DNA of 64,000 nucleotides from Clostridia bacterium (lineage in GTDB: Bacteria; Bacillota; Clostridia; Oscillospirales; Acutalibacteraceae), in NCBI GenBank assembly GCA_900766585.1, contig CAAFVV010000037.1:22560-86559 (forward strand). The letters are read 5' to 3'. Below the pieces are notes generated by a model that did not search any database, had not been told where the DNA came from, and saw only the letters and a program-made list of their open reading frames with translations. This document shows, piece by piece, positions 24,108 through 32,236 of this stretch (positions are counted from its first letter, which is position 1; every line of letters begins with the position of its first letter). The position numbers and the translations under genes are program-made.

Positions 24108-25319
24108 ATGAAACACATTATTCTGCTCTGCGACGGCATGGCGGATCGTCCCTTTGACGGGCTTGACGGCCACACGCCCATGGAGCTGGCACACAAGCCC
24201 GCCATGGATGCCCTGGCGCGCAAAAGCGAGGTCGGACTGGTCAAAACCGTGCAGGACGGCATGAAGCCGGGCAGCGACGTCGCCAATCTCGCCGTGCTCG
24301 GGTATGACGCGCGCGAGGTCTACACCGGCCGCTCGCCGCTGGAGGCAGCCAACATCGGCGTGGAGCTTTCGGATACCGATCTGGCGTTCCGCTGTAATCT
24401 GGTCACACTTTCGGGCAGCGGAGACTATGACGCGCTGACCATTGAGGATTACTGCGCCGACGATATCTCCACCGCCGAGGCGGACCAGATTATTCAGGTG
24501 CTGCAAAAGCATTTCGGCGGCGGCGAATTCGATTTCTACACCGGCACAAACTACCGCCACTGCCTCGTCTGGCACGGCGGGCGGGAGGATCTGCCCGAGC
24601 TGACGCCGCCCCACGACATCACCGGCCGCGTTATCGGCGATTATCTGCCCAAGGGCGAGGCGGCAACTCCGCTGCGCGCCATGATGGAGCAGAGCGTCGC
24701 ACTGCTGTCCTCGCTTCCGGTCAACGAGGCGCGCCGCGCCCGCGGTCTGCGCCCTGCCAACGCCATCTGGCTCTGGGGACAGGGCAAGCGCCCGCAGCTG
24801 CCGGATTTCACCGCCAAAAACGGTGTAAAAGGCTCCATGATCTCCGCCGTCGATCTGCTTAAAGGCATCGCCCGCATCGCGCATATGCGCGTCTGCGATG
24901 TGCCGGGCGCCACAGGCTACATCGACACCAACTATGAGGGCAAGCGCGAAGCCGCCGTCCGCGAGCTGAAGGACGGGCAGGACCTCGTTTACATTCACCT
25001 TGAGGGACCGGACGAGTGCGGTCATCGCGGCGAGGCGCAGAATAAGATCCACGCCATCGAGGACATCGACGCCCGTATTCTGGCTCCGCTGCTTGAAGAG
25101 GTCGCCCCGCTCGGCGATTTCGATCTGCTGATCCTGCCGGATCACCCGACACCGCTGTCCATCCGCACCCATGCCTCCGAGCCGGTGCCCTATCTGCTCT
25201 ACCGCAGCAGCGCGCCCCGTGCCGACGGCCCCGACCACTTTACCGAAAGCGCTGCCGCCGCGACGGGCATCACCGTTCCGGTCGGCTATACGCTGATTGA
25301 CCGCCTGCTGCACGGCTGA
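24108..25319 (+). CDS. apgM: Cofactor-independent phosphoglycerate mutase (ApgM type)
   Basis: This 403-residue alkaline-phosphatase-superfamily enzyme interconverts 2- and 3-phosphoglycerate. It opens MKHIILLCDGMADRP, with the metal-binding Asp of LCDGMAD. It also has GSDVANLAVLGYD (nucleophile Ser region), HLEGPDECGHRG and LLILPDHPTPLSIRTH, which hold the metal-binding Asp and His residues. The archaeal-type ApgM is also widespread in Clostridia. The ATG at 24108 is chosen by homology; its RBS (GGCGGTG) is weak. It has its own promoter and a terminator. Confidence 0.93.
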   Translation: MKHIILLCDGMADRPFDGLDGHTPMELAHKPAMDALARKSEVGLVKTVQDGMKPGSDVANLAVLGYDAREVYTGRSPLEAANIGVELSDTDLAFRCNLVTLSGSGDYDALTIEDYCADDISTAEADQIIQVLQKHFGGGEFDFYTGTNYRHCLVWHGGREDLPELTPPHDITGRVIGDYLPKGEAATPLRAMMEQSVALLSSLPVNEARRARGLRPANAIWLWGQGKRPQLPDFTAKNGVKGSMISAVDLLKGIARIAHMRVCDVPGATGYIDTNYEGKREAAVRELKDGQDLVYIHLEGPDECGHRGEAQNKIHAIEDIDARILAPLLEEVAPLGDFDLLILPDHPTPLSIRTHASEPVPYLLYRSSAPRADGPDHFTESAAAATGITVPVGYTLIDRLLHG

Positions 25320-25336
25320 CCGTTTTTTGACACAGC

Positions 25337-25378
25337 AAAACAGCCGCCCCACCTGTTACGGTGCCGGGCGGCTGTTTT
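25337..25378 (+). terminator. Rho-independent terminator shared by convergent genes
   Basis: AAAACAGCCGCCC pairs perfectly with GGGCGGCTGTTTT (13 bp), with T-rich sequence beyond on both strands. The right arm overlaps the last codons of the convergent glycerophosphodiesterase gene. Confidence 0.85.
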
Positions 25379-26201
25379 CCGTTTTTTCGCTATCCGGCGG
25401 CAGAAATCCCTCAAAGATTACGCCATCCGCCTTTTCTGCCGCGCGGCGAAGCGACGGCGGGTCGGTCACCGTCCACACGATCCGCTCCGCTCCCAATCGG
25501 CAGCAGAGCACAACGGCGGGGGTCGGCGGGCGGCGAAAGTCGACGGCAAGAAAATCCGGCCGCGCCAGCACATTGCCGAGCAGCGTCCCCAACGCCAGCA
25601 GAGGAAGCACCGGCTTTGCGCCCCGGCACACGCTGCCGACCAGCTGTCCGCGCGCCGTCTCCGGCCGATGCCGGCGGTACCACCAGAGCACGCCCGGGTA
25701 AAACGACTCCACACGATACGCGCCCGCATATTCCGCCAGCACCCGATCGGCGGCGCGGCAGAGGGCGGCAGCGTTTTGAGGAGTCGCCTTATACTCGATC
25801 AGCAGCGGCACCCGCCCGTTCACGGTCTGCAAAAGCGCCGAAAGCGTCGGAATCTTTTCCTCCGTTTTCATAAGCCGCAATTTTGACAGCTCCGAAAGTG
25901 TATATTCCTCCGGTCGTCCGGAGCTGCCGCACAGGCGGGACAGCTCGCCGTCGTGGAAGCAGATCACCTCGCCGTCCGCCGTCAGCCGCACATCTGCTTC
26001 AATCCCCACACCGTGTCTGACCGCCGCTGCATAGGCGGCAAGCGAATTTTCCGGCACGCCCGCGGCTGCATCGTGCAGCCCGCGGTGAGCGAGGAGACAG
26101 CCGGAAAACGCCGCCGACTCCGGCGGTATCCGCCGCGCGGGACGCACAAGCCACCCCCATACCGCAACTGCCGCCGCGCAGCCAAGCAGCCAACCGTTCA
26201 T
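25356..26201 (-). CDS. Glycerophosphodiester phosphodiesterase family protein
   Basis: This 281-residue protein has an N-terminal membrane anchor (GWLLGCAAAVAVWGWLV) and a GDPD TIM barrel. The barrel shows LAHRGLHDAAAGVPENSLAA (catalytic His and Glu), IEADVRLTADGEVICFHD (metal-binding Glu and Asp, catalytic His) and LLIEYK. It should release glycerol-3-phosphate from glycerophosphodiesters, or act on lipoteichoic acid. The start at 26201 follows a GGGGG stretch; a reading from 26243 lacks an RBS. Confidence 0.88.
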   Translation of the reverse strand: MNGWLLGCAAAVAVWGWLVRPARRIPPESAAFSGCLLAHRGLHDAAAGVPENSLAAYAAAVRHGVGIEADVRLTADGEVICFHDGELSRLCGSSGRPEEYTLSELSKLRLMKTEEKIPTLSALLQTVNGRVPLLIEYKATPQNAAALCRAADRVLAEYAGAYRVESFYPGVLWWYRRHRPETARGQLVGSVCRGAKPVLPLLALGTLLGNVLARPDFLAVDFRRPPTPAVVLCCRLGAERIVWTVTDPPSLRRAAEKADGVIFEGFLPPDSEKTENSRPAP

Positions 26202-26314
26202 TTTCCCGCCCCCTTTTTGCGCCCAGTATACCGCGTTCCCCACTTCCCGTCAAGTCCTCACCCGGGCAGACAGGCAGGTTTTCCCGTCCGGGCAAAGGAT
26301 TCTGCGGATTTATA

Positions 26315-26343
26315 TTGATTATTTTGCCGGAATGTGCTATACT
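26315..26343 (+). promoter_or_regulatory. Promoter for the binding lipoprotein gene
   Basis: TTGATT (26315-26320) and TATACT (26338-26343) are separated by 17 bases, 38 bases before the start codon. Confidence 0.7.
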
Positions 26344-26380
26344 AGTAGCGATAGTCGGTCAACAGGGAGGGAAAAGCACC

Positions 26381-27904
26381 ATGAAACGGTCCGGAACACT
26401 GGCGGCTGCCTGCGCAGCAGCGCTGCTCATCGCCGCCTTTCCCGGCTGCTCCCCGTCCCAACCGGAGGAATCCGCGCCGTCTGTCCCCGAAAGCTCGGCG
26501 GAGGAATCCGTATCCGAAGCCGACCGCACGCTGTCTCTCTGCTGCAACGCAGAAGACACGTTTGACCCATTTCTGACCGCATCCCGCGTCAACCTGGATC
26601 TCGCCTCGCTGTTATACGAGGGGCTGACCTGCGTGGACAGCACCATGACGGCATCACCCGCGCTGGCGGCATCCGTACAGGCCGCCGATAAAACCGTGAC
26701 GGCGGTGCTTCGGGCAGATGCCCGGTTTTCCGACGGGTCAGCCGTGACCGCCGCCGACGTGGTCAAATCCTTCAATCTTGCCAAACGCTCCGCGCACTAT
26801 GCCGTTTTGCTGCAGAATGTGCGCTCCGCCGCTGCCGCGGCAGACGGCAAGTCCGTCACCTTCATGCTGACGGCGGCGGACATCGGCTATGCCGCCTGTC
26901 TGAGCTTTCCGGTCGTCAAATCGGGGACATCCACCGCCAAGGCGGGCGCCGCGCCGATCGGCAGCGGGCGTTACCGCTTAGTCGGCACCGAGCGCCTTGA
27001 CCAGAACCCCCATTCCCCGGATAAGGCAAATGTGGTGCCGATCCGGCTGATCTCGGTCTCCGACAACAGCGCCGCCGTTCACGCGCTTGAAAACGGCACG
27101 CTGACCTATCTGTTTTCCGACCTCTACGGCGGCAGCATACCGCACACCACGGCGGCGAGCGTATCCGTTGATATCCCCTATCTGATTTTTCTCGGCGTCA
27201 ACTCCTCCCGCACCGCGCTGCAAAAGCCGGCGGTCAGACAGGCGCTCTCCTGTGCCGTTGACCGCAAGCTTCTAGCTTCGGACGGGTGCAGCGGCTATGC
27301 CCGCGAGGCGACGGCGCCCTTTCATCCGCTCGCGGCATATATGCAGGCGGAGGGACTGCCGCTGCTTACCTCCGAGGCCGATGCCGAGGCTGCCAAAGAG
27401 CTGCTCTCCGCCGCCGGGTTTTCCACCGGTCTCTCTACCGATAAGTCGGGGGCAAAGCCGCTTTCGCTGACGCTTCTTGTCAACGCCGACAACCCGTTCC
27501 GCATCCGCAGCGCCGCACTGATCAAGGTGCAGGCAGCCGCTGCGGGGATCACAGTCACCGTGGACGAGAAACCGTTTGCCGACTACCTGAAGGCGGTCAA
27601 AGCCAAAAAATTTGACCTTTACCTCGGCGAGGTGCGTATTCCTGCAGACGGCAGTCTGCACAGCTTTTTCTCCACCGGCGGCGGCACCGCCTACGGCATC
27701 CGTTCCGATGCCAGAGCCGGCTATACCGCCTACCGCATGGGCAAAATGACGCTGGCGCAGTTCCTCGCCGATTTCGATAAGGAACTGCCGTTTATTCCCT
27801 TAAATTGGCAAAAGGGCATGGCTGCTTTTAAACGGTCCTGCCGTCAGATAACTCCCGGGTTGCTTGATCCCTATGACGGGGTAGACACCTGGAAAACGTA
27901 TTGA
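26381..27904 (+). CDS. ABC-type peptide/nickel substrate-binding lipoprotein (SBP family 5), orphan
   Basis: This 507-residue protein has a signal peptide and lipobox (LLIAAFPGC) followed by a Pro/Glu/Ser linker. A family-5 solute-binding fold follows, with DPFLTASRVNLDLASLLYEG, VTAADVVKSFNLAK and VRQALSCAVDRK. The family binds oligopeptides, dipeptides or metals. No oppBCDF-like permease or ATPase genes adjoin it, so it either pairs with a distant transporter or serves as a sensor. The start at 26381 follows GGGAGG. Downstream, asp23 begins after 21 bases and may be read from the same promoter. Confidence 0.88.
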   Translation: MKRSGTLAAACAAALLIAAFPGCSPSQPEESAPSVPESSAEESVSEADRTLSLCCNAEDTFDPFLTASRVNLDLASLLYEGLTCVDSTMTASPALAASVQAADKTVTAVLRADARFSDGSAVTAADVVKSFNLAKRSAHYAVLLQNVRSAAAAADGKSVTFMLTAADIGYAACLSFPVVKSGTSTAKAGAAPIGSGRYRLVGTERLDQNPHSPDKANVVPIRLISVSDNSAAVHALENGTLTYLFSDLYGGSIPHTTAASVSVDIPYLIFLGVNSSRTALQKPAVRQALSCAVDRKLLASDGCSGYAREATAPFHPLAAYMQAEGLPLLTSEADAEAAKELLSAAGFSTGLSTDKSGAKPLSLTLLVNADNPFRIRSAALIKVQAAAAGITVTVDEKPFADYLKAVKAKKFDLYLGEVRIPADGSLHSFFSTGGGTAYGIRSDARAGYTAYRMGKMTLAQFLADFDKELPFIPLNWQKGMAAFKRSCRQITPGLLDPYDGVDTWKTY

Positions 27905-27925
27905 CAGAAAGGCGTGTGAACCGAT

Positions 27926-28279
27926 ATGATTACGATTGAAAACCATCTGGGCACCATTGAGATCTCACAGGCATATTTCTCCTATCTGATCGGATTGGCG
28001 GCCTCCTCCTGCTACGGCGTGGCGGGAATGACCAAAAGCGGCACCCGTCAGGGACTGCGCTCCGTGTTCTCCCGCCGCTCTCATACCGATGACGGCGTGC
28101 GTGTCCGCAGCGAAAACGGAAAGCTGATCATTGATCTGCACATTGCCGTGATCTTCGGACTGAACATTGCGGCGATCGCGCAGAGCATCGTCAATAAAGT
28201 GCGGTATACCGTGGAAGAAGCCACCGGTCTTACCGTGAAAAAGGTCAACGTCTTTGTTGACGAAATGAAGCAGGAATAA
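27926..28279 (+). CDS. Asp23/Gls24 family envelope stress protein
   Basis: This 117-residue DUF322 protein begins MITIENHLGTIEISQAYFSYLIG. It has GVAGMTKSG and the conserved VRSENGKLIIDLHIAVIFG and VEEATGLTVKKVNVFVDEM segments. It directly precedes the DAK2-domain gene, a very conserved pairing in Firmicutes (YloU and YloV in Bacillus). The exact biochemical role of the family is not settled. Confidence 0.93.
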   Translation: MITIENHLGTIEISQAYFSYLIGLAASSCYGVAGMTKSGTRQGLRSVFSRRSHTDDGVRVRSENGKLIIDLHIAVIFGLNIAAIAQSIVNKVRYTVEEATGLTVKKVNVFVDEMKQE

Positions 28280-28316
28280 TTGTGCCGCCTCTGCGGAATA
28301 AAGGAGTGCTTTCACC

Positions 28317-29984
28317 GTGATCCAAGGAAAATTACTGCGCGATGCCGTTATCTCGGCCTCCAATACTCTGGCTGCCCAAAAACAGGCGGTCGATGAGCTC
28401 AACGTATTTCCCGTCCCTGACGGAGACACCGGCACCAACATGTCCATGACCATCTCCGCCGCCCGCCGCGAGCTTGAGCGGCTTGCCGATCCCACCGTCA
28501 CCGAAGTGGCGGATGTGACCGCGTCGGCAATGCTGCGCGGCGCGCGCGGCAACTCCGGCGTCATTCTGTCGCTGCTGTTCCGCGGCTTCTCCAAGGGACT
28601 GAAGGGCAAGGCTGAAGCCTCCGGCTCCGATCTGGCAGAGGCGCTCGGGCTGGGCGTCACCGCCGCTTACAAGGCGGTCATGAAGCCGACGGAGGGTACG
28701 ATTCTGACCGTCGCCCGCGAGGCGGCGGAAAAGGGCCGCGCCTTTGCCAAGGAGCAGCCCGAGGCGGATTTTGCCGCTGTCTGGGATGTCATCTGCGAGG
28801 AAGCGGCGGCTTCGCTTGCGCGCACGCCTGATCTGCTGCCCACACTGAAAAAAGCCGGTGTCGTCGATGCCGGCGGCAAGGGCTTTCTGGTCATTGCCGA
28901 GGCTATGCGCGACGTGTTCCACGGCGGCGCGGTAGCTGCCGGCGAGGAAGCGGGCGAAAAGACGGAGACGAAAGCCGTCTCTGCCGCCGGTTCCTTTGAG
29001 ACAGAGATCACGTTCACCTACTGCACCGAATTTATTGTGCAGCGGAACAAAAACGAAAACCTCGACCCGCTGCGTCTGCGCGCGTATCTGGAATCCATCG
29101 GTGACTGCGTGGTCGTGGTGGACGACGACGAGATCATCAAGGTGCATGTCCACACCAACGACCCCGGCAAGGCGCTTTCCGAGGGCGTAAAATACGGACA
29201 GTTTGAGACCGTCAAGGTGGAGAACATGCGCATCCAGCACCAAAACGCCGGATGGGCGGGTGAAGAGGCGCAGGGACCCACGGCTCCTGCCCGCGTTGAG
29301 CCGGAGGAGGAATACGGCTTTGTCGCCATCGCCGCCGGTGACGGACTTGCCGCCATGTTTCACGACCTCGGCGCAGTTCAGGTCGTGTCCGGCGGACAGA
29401 CAATGAACCCCTCGACGGACGACATTCTCTCCGCCATTGAAGCGACCCCTGCCAAGGTCGTGTATGTGCTGCCGAACAACAAAAACATCATCCTTGCCGC
29501 CGAGCAGACCATTCCGCTCGCCGACCGCAAGGTGCATGTCCTCCCCACCCGCACCATCCCGCAGGGCATTGCCGCCATGCTGGCGTTTGACCCCGATTCC
29601 TCGGTTGAGGACAACCTGATGGGCATGATGCGTGCCGCCGACAACACCTACACCGGTCAGCTCACCTATGCGGCGCGCGACAGCGAATTCTCCGGTCACC
29701 GCATCAAAGAGGGGCAGACGCTGGTGCTGGAAAACGGCAAGGTCACCTTTGCCGGCGACGACATGACCCACTGTGCTCTGAAAATGACGCGCAATCTGCT
29801 CGCCTCCCGCCGCTCTGCGGGACTCGAGACCAGCTTCATCACGATATTCTACGGTGAAAATGTCACGGATGAAGAGGCGCAGACGCTCTGTGCCGCCGTA
29901 CAGGCCAAGGCGGGCGACGCCGTCGAGGTCACGGCGCTTCCGGGCGGCCAGCCGGTCTATTACTATATCTTCTCCATAGAATAA
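28317..29984 (+). CDS. fakA: Fatty acid kinase catalytic subunit FakA-like (DAK2 domain, YloV)
   Basis: This 555-residue protein has an N-terminal DhaL/DAK2 ATP-binding domain with PVPDGDTGTNMSMT (metal-binding Asp cluster) and LRGARGNSGVILSLLFRG. A middle region and a C-terminal DegV-like domain follow. FakA phosphorylates exogenous fatty acids bound to FakB; no FakB (DegV) gene is in the window. The GTG start at 28317 lies 10 bases after AAGGAG. A strong terminator follows. Confidence 0.92.
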   Translation: MIQGKLLRDAVISASNTLAAQKQAVDELNVFPVPDGDTGTNMSMTISAARRELERLADPTVTEVADVTASAMLRGARGNSGVILSLLFRGFSKGLKGKAEASGSDLAEALGLGVTAAYKAVMKPTEGTILTVAREAAEKGRAFAKEQPEADFAAVWDVICEEAAASLARTPDLLPTLKKAGVVDAGGKGFLVIAEAMRDVFHGGAVAAGEEAGEKTETKAVSAAGSFETEITFTYCTEFIVQRNKNENLDPLRLRAYLESIGDCVVVVDDDEIIKVHVHTNDPGKALSEGVKYGQFETVKVENMRIQHQNAGWAGEEAQGPTAPARVEPEEEYGFVAIAAGDGLAAMFHDLGAVQVVSGGQTMNPSTDDILSAIEATPAKVVYVLPNNKNIILAAEQTIPLADRKVHVLPTRTIPQGIAAMLAFDPDSSVEDNLMGMMRAADNTYTGQLTYAARDSEFSGHRIKEGQTLVLENGKVTFAGDDMTHCALKMTRNLLASRRSAGLETSFITIFYGENVTDEEAQTLCAAVQAKAGDAVEVTALPGGQPVYYYIFSIE

Positions 29985-30002
29985 TCGGGTATTCCGATAG
30001 AA

Positions 30003-30048
30003 AACACGCGCGTTCCGCTGTCCGGCGGAACGCGCGTGTTGTTTTTTT
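30003..30048 (+). terminator. Rho-independent terminator
   Basis: A perfect 16-bp stem (AACACGCGCGTTCCGC with GCGGAACGCGCGTGTT) with a six-base loop is followed by seven T residues. It separates the housekeeping region from the convergent glycan locus. Confidence 0.92.
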
Positions 30049-30050
30049 AC

Positions 30051-31268
30051 TCAGATATCCAGCGCGGGCAGTCCGAGTGACCGGCGGATATGGGCAATCG
30101 CCCAGCACCACCAGGTGCTCTGTTCCCCGTTACCGGGATCGTTATACTGCCACCCCTCCGTATGCGGGGTCAGGTTCTCCGCCAGAAGCGGCGGCGTATT
30201 GACCGTCTCGATGAAATCGAGCCAATCGAGGATGTGGGCATATTCCCCGCAGGACAGGCTGTACACCATATCCCAACCCTGGAGCTTGCCGAGAATGGCG
30301 GGATTGATGTTTCCATCCTCGTCATCCTCGGTGCACAGATACCACACGCCGTCGGTGTGGGGCGCGCGCCGCCACAGACGCCTACGCATCAGCGCTACCG
30401 TGCGGTCAAGCACCTCCTGCGGCAGCGGCTGCCAGCGGGCGGCAACCGGCGACAGGAGCGGCCACCCCATCCCCAAAAACGGGCGGCCGAAGCCGCCGTC
30501 CGGCAGACGCATCTCCAGATATACCGTTCCCTCCGACGTTTCGCGGGTCAGATACTTTGCCACGCCCTTGCGCAGGAGCGCCATGGTCTCCCGGTAAAAC
30601 GCGGCATCAGCCGTCTCGCCGCGGCGGTCACACAGCGCCGCCATTGCCTCAAGCGTTCCGCCGAAAAAGCACTGGGTCAACAGGTCAAAGCAGCTCCACC
30701 GCCGCCCCTCGCGGCTGTGCTCAAACGCACAGTTGAACAGCAGCTTCATACTCTCCGGCGGGAACATCTGCGGATAGACGTCGATCGGCTGCTGGCCGTT
30801 GTAATAAAAGTACGGCATGTCGCAGATGATGCGCAGCAGCTGCCGGACAAACGGCATCCATTCCTCTTCAAATTCCGGTGTCAGGCGGCGATCCCGCCCC
30901 AGCCGGGCAAACGCGCCCAGCACATGCAGCGTGCCGTCCACCTCGTCGTCCAGGCTGAACTGCTGGCTGCCGTCCTCCCCCACCGGGAACGCGACGTGCG
31001 GGATGCGCAGCACACCGCTGCGCCGCGCGGACGCCAGAGCAAAGCCGACGGCACGCTGCGCTTTCTCATATTCCTCCGTCTCGGTGAAAAACGCCTCCAG
31101 CGCCCCGACCGTGCGGCAGAATTCCGCATGACCGTAGCCGCCCGCAACGGATTCGGGGAAAAAGCCGTCCGCCCCGAGCCGCTCCTCAATACTGCGGCAG
31201 GTGGCGCGATAGATCTCCGCCACACGCCCCTCAGTGAGGCGGCGGCGCAGCTCCTGTACAGTGTCCAT
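30051..31268 (-). CDS. Putative (alpha/alpha)6-barrel glycoside hydrolase-like protein
   Basis: This 405-residue soluble protein has no signal peptide. It is helix-rich with recurring aromatic, acidic motifs typical of six-hairpin glycosidases. Examples are DGFFPESVAGGYGHAEFCR near residue 33, DDEVDGTLHVLGAF, PDGGFGRPFLGMGWPLLSP and DPGNGEQSTWWCWAIAHI near the C-terminus. I cannot assign it to a GH family with certainty; catalytic acids are probably among the conserved Asp and Glu of these motifs. The start at 31268 follows GAGGAAG. It is the last gene of the minus-strand locus, 11 bases after the GH130 gene, so it probably acts inside the cell on imported oligosaccharide. Confidence 0.6.
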   Translation of the reverse strand: MDTVQELRRRLTEGRVAEIYRATCRSIEERLGADGFFPESVAGGYGHAEFCRTVGALEAFFTETEEYEKAQRAVGFALASARRSGVLRIPHVAFPVGEDGSQQFSLDDEVDGTLHVLGAFARLGRDRRLTPEFEEEWMPFVRQLLRIICDMPYFYYNGQQPIDVYPQMFPPESMKLLFNCAFEHSREGRRWSCFDLLTQCFFGGTLEAMAALCDRRGETADAAFYRETMALLRKGVAKYLTRETSEGTVYLEMRLPDGGFGRPFLGMGWPLLSPVAARWQPLPQEVLDRTVALMRRRLWRRAPHTDGVWYLCTEDDEDGNINPAILGKLQGWDMVYSLSCGEYAHILDWLDFIETVNTPPLLAENLTPHTEGWQYNDPGNGEQSTWWCWAIAHIRRSLGLPALDI

Positions 31269-31279
31269 GGTTATCTTCC

Positions 31280-32236
31280 TCACCGGCAGGCGTCCAGCAG
31301 CTTTTCCATGGTGGTTTCCGCCAGGCACTGGACATAGTCGGCGGCGCCGTAATAGATCTTCACCGTGCCATCCGCCTCCGGCACGACCGCGCCGGGGAAC
31401 ACCACGTTCGGCACCTGACCGACCATCTCATACAGCTCCTCTACATACAGGATCGGATCGCGGCTACGGCCGATCACCTTCCACGGCTTCTCAAGATCCA
31501 GCAGCATCACGCCCGCGCCGTAGTTCACGCCGTTGGAATGAGGGAACACGCCGTGATACACCGTCAGCCAGCCCTCTTTCGTCTTGATGGGCGGGGCAGC
31601 GGGACCGATCTTCTTGTTCTCCCAGTATTCCTGCGGGCGCGCGACCACGCGGCAGTTGCCCCAGTAGGTCAGATCCGGCGAGGAGGCAATCCAGATGTCG
31701 CCGTTGCTGCTACTCATCGTGTTCTGCGGGCGGTGGAGCATATAGTATTCGCCGTTGATCTTTTCGGGGAACAGCACCGCATTGCGGTTTAGGGTGTGCA
31801 GCGGGAAGCTGACATGGCGCAGCGTGACAAAATCCTCCGTCTCCGCGATCGCGATGCGGCAGCCGTAGTCGCCACCGACGCAGTAGACAATGTAGTATTT
31901 TCCCTCCACCGGACAGATGCGGGGGTCAAACCACGAGCCAATCAGATGCCCCTTTTTGTGGTTGAGCCACACCACCTCGTCAAATTCCTCCTGCTGATCG
32001 GGCGCGCAGGTCAGCCTGGCGGGCGCGGGATCGGGGGTGAAGCGGATGCCGTCCCGGCTGCGGGATACCCAGATGCCCTGCGTTTTGTTCGGCTCCTCAT
32101 AGCGGCTCGCCATCACATAGGTGCCATCCGGCAGCTTCACTACGCCGGAATTGTATACGGCACAGCAGGGCACCGGCAGATCGGAGGGTTTTAAAATCGG
32201 GTTTTGCGCATAGCGGGTCAGTATCGGTTGTTTCAT
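31280..32236 (-). CDS. GH130 beta-mannoside phosphorylase-like protein
   Basis: This 318-residue five-bladed propeller protein starts LTRYAQNPILKPSDLP. It has YNSGVVKLPDGTYVMASRYE, GSWFDPRICPVEGKYYIVY, LNRNAVLFPEKINGEYYMLHRP, IGPAAPPIKTKEGWLTVYHG and VVFPGAVVPEADGTVKIYYG, the ordered signature of GH130. The family phosphorolyses or hydrolyses beta-linked mannosides, including mannosyl-1,4-N-acetylglucosamine from N-glycan cores. With no signal peptide it is cytoplasmic. Its ATG overlaps the stop of the upstream paralogue gene by 4 bases. The exact linkage cannot be read from sequence alone. Confidence 0.88.
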   Translation of the reverse strand: MKQPILTRYAQNPILKPSDLPVPCCAVYNSGVVKLPDGTYVMASRYEEPNKTQGIWVSRSRDGIRFTPDPAPARLTCAPDQQEEFDEVVWLNHKKGHLIGSWFDPRICPVEGKYYIVYCVGGDYGCRIAIAETEDFVTLRHVSFPLHTLNRNAVLFPEKINGEYYMLHRPQNTMSSSNGDIWIASSPDLTYWGNCRVVARPQEYWENKKIGPAAPPIKTKEGWLTVYHGVFPHSNGVNYGAGVMLLDLEKPWKVIGRSRDPILYVEELYEMVGQVPNVVFPGAVVPEADGTVKIYYGAADYVQCLAETTMEKLLDACR

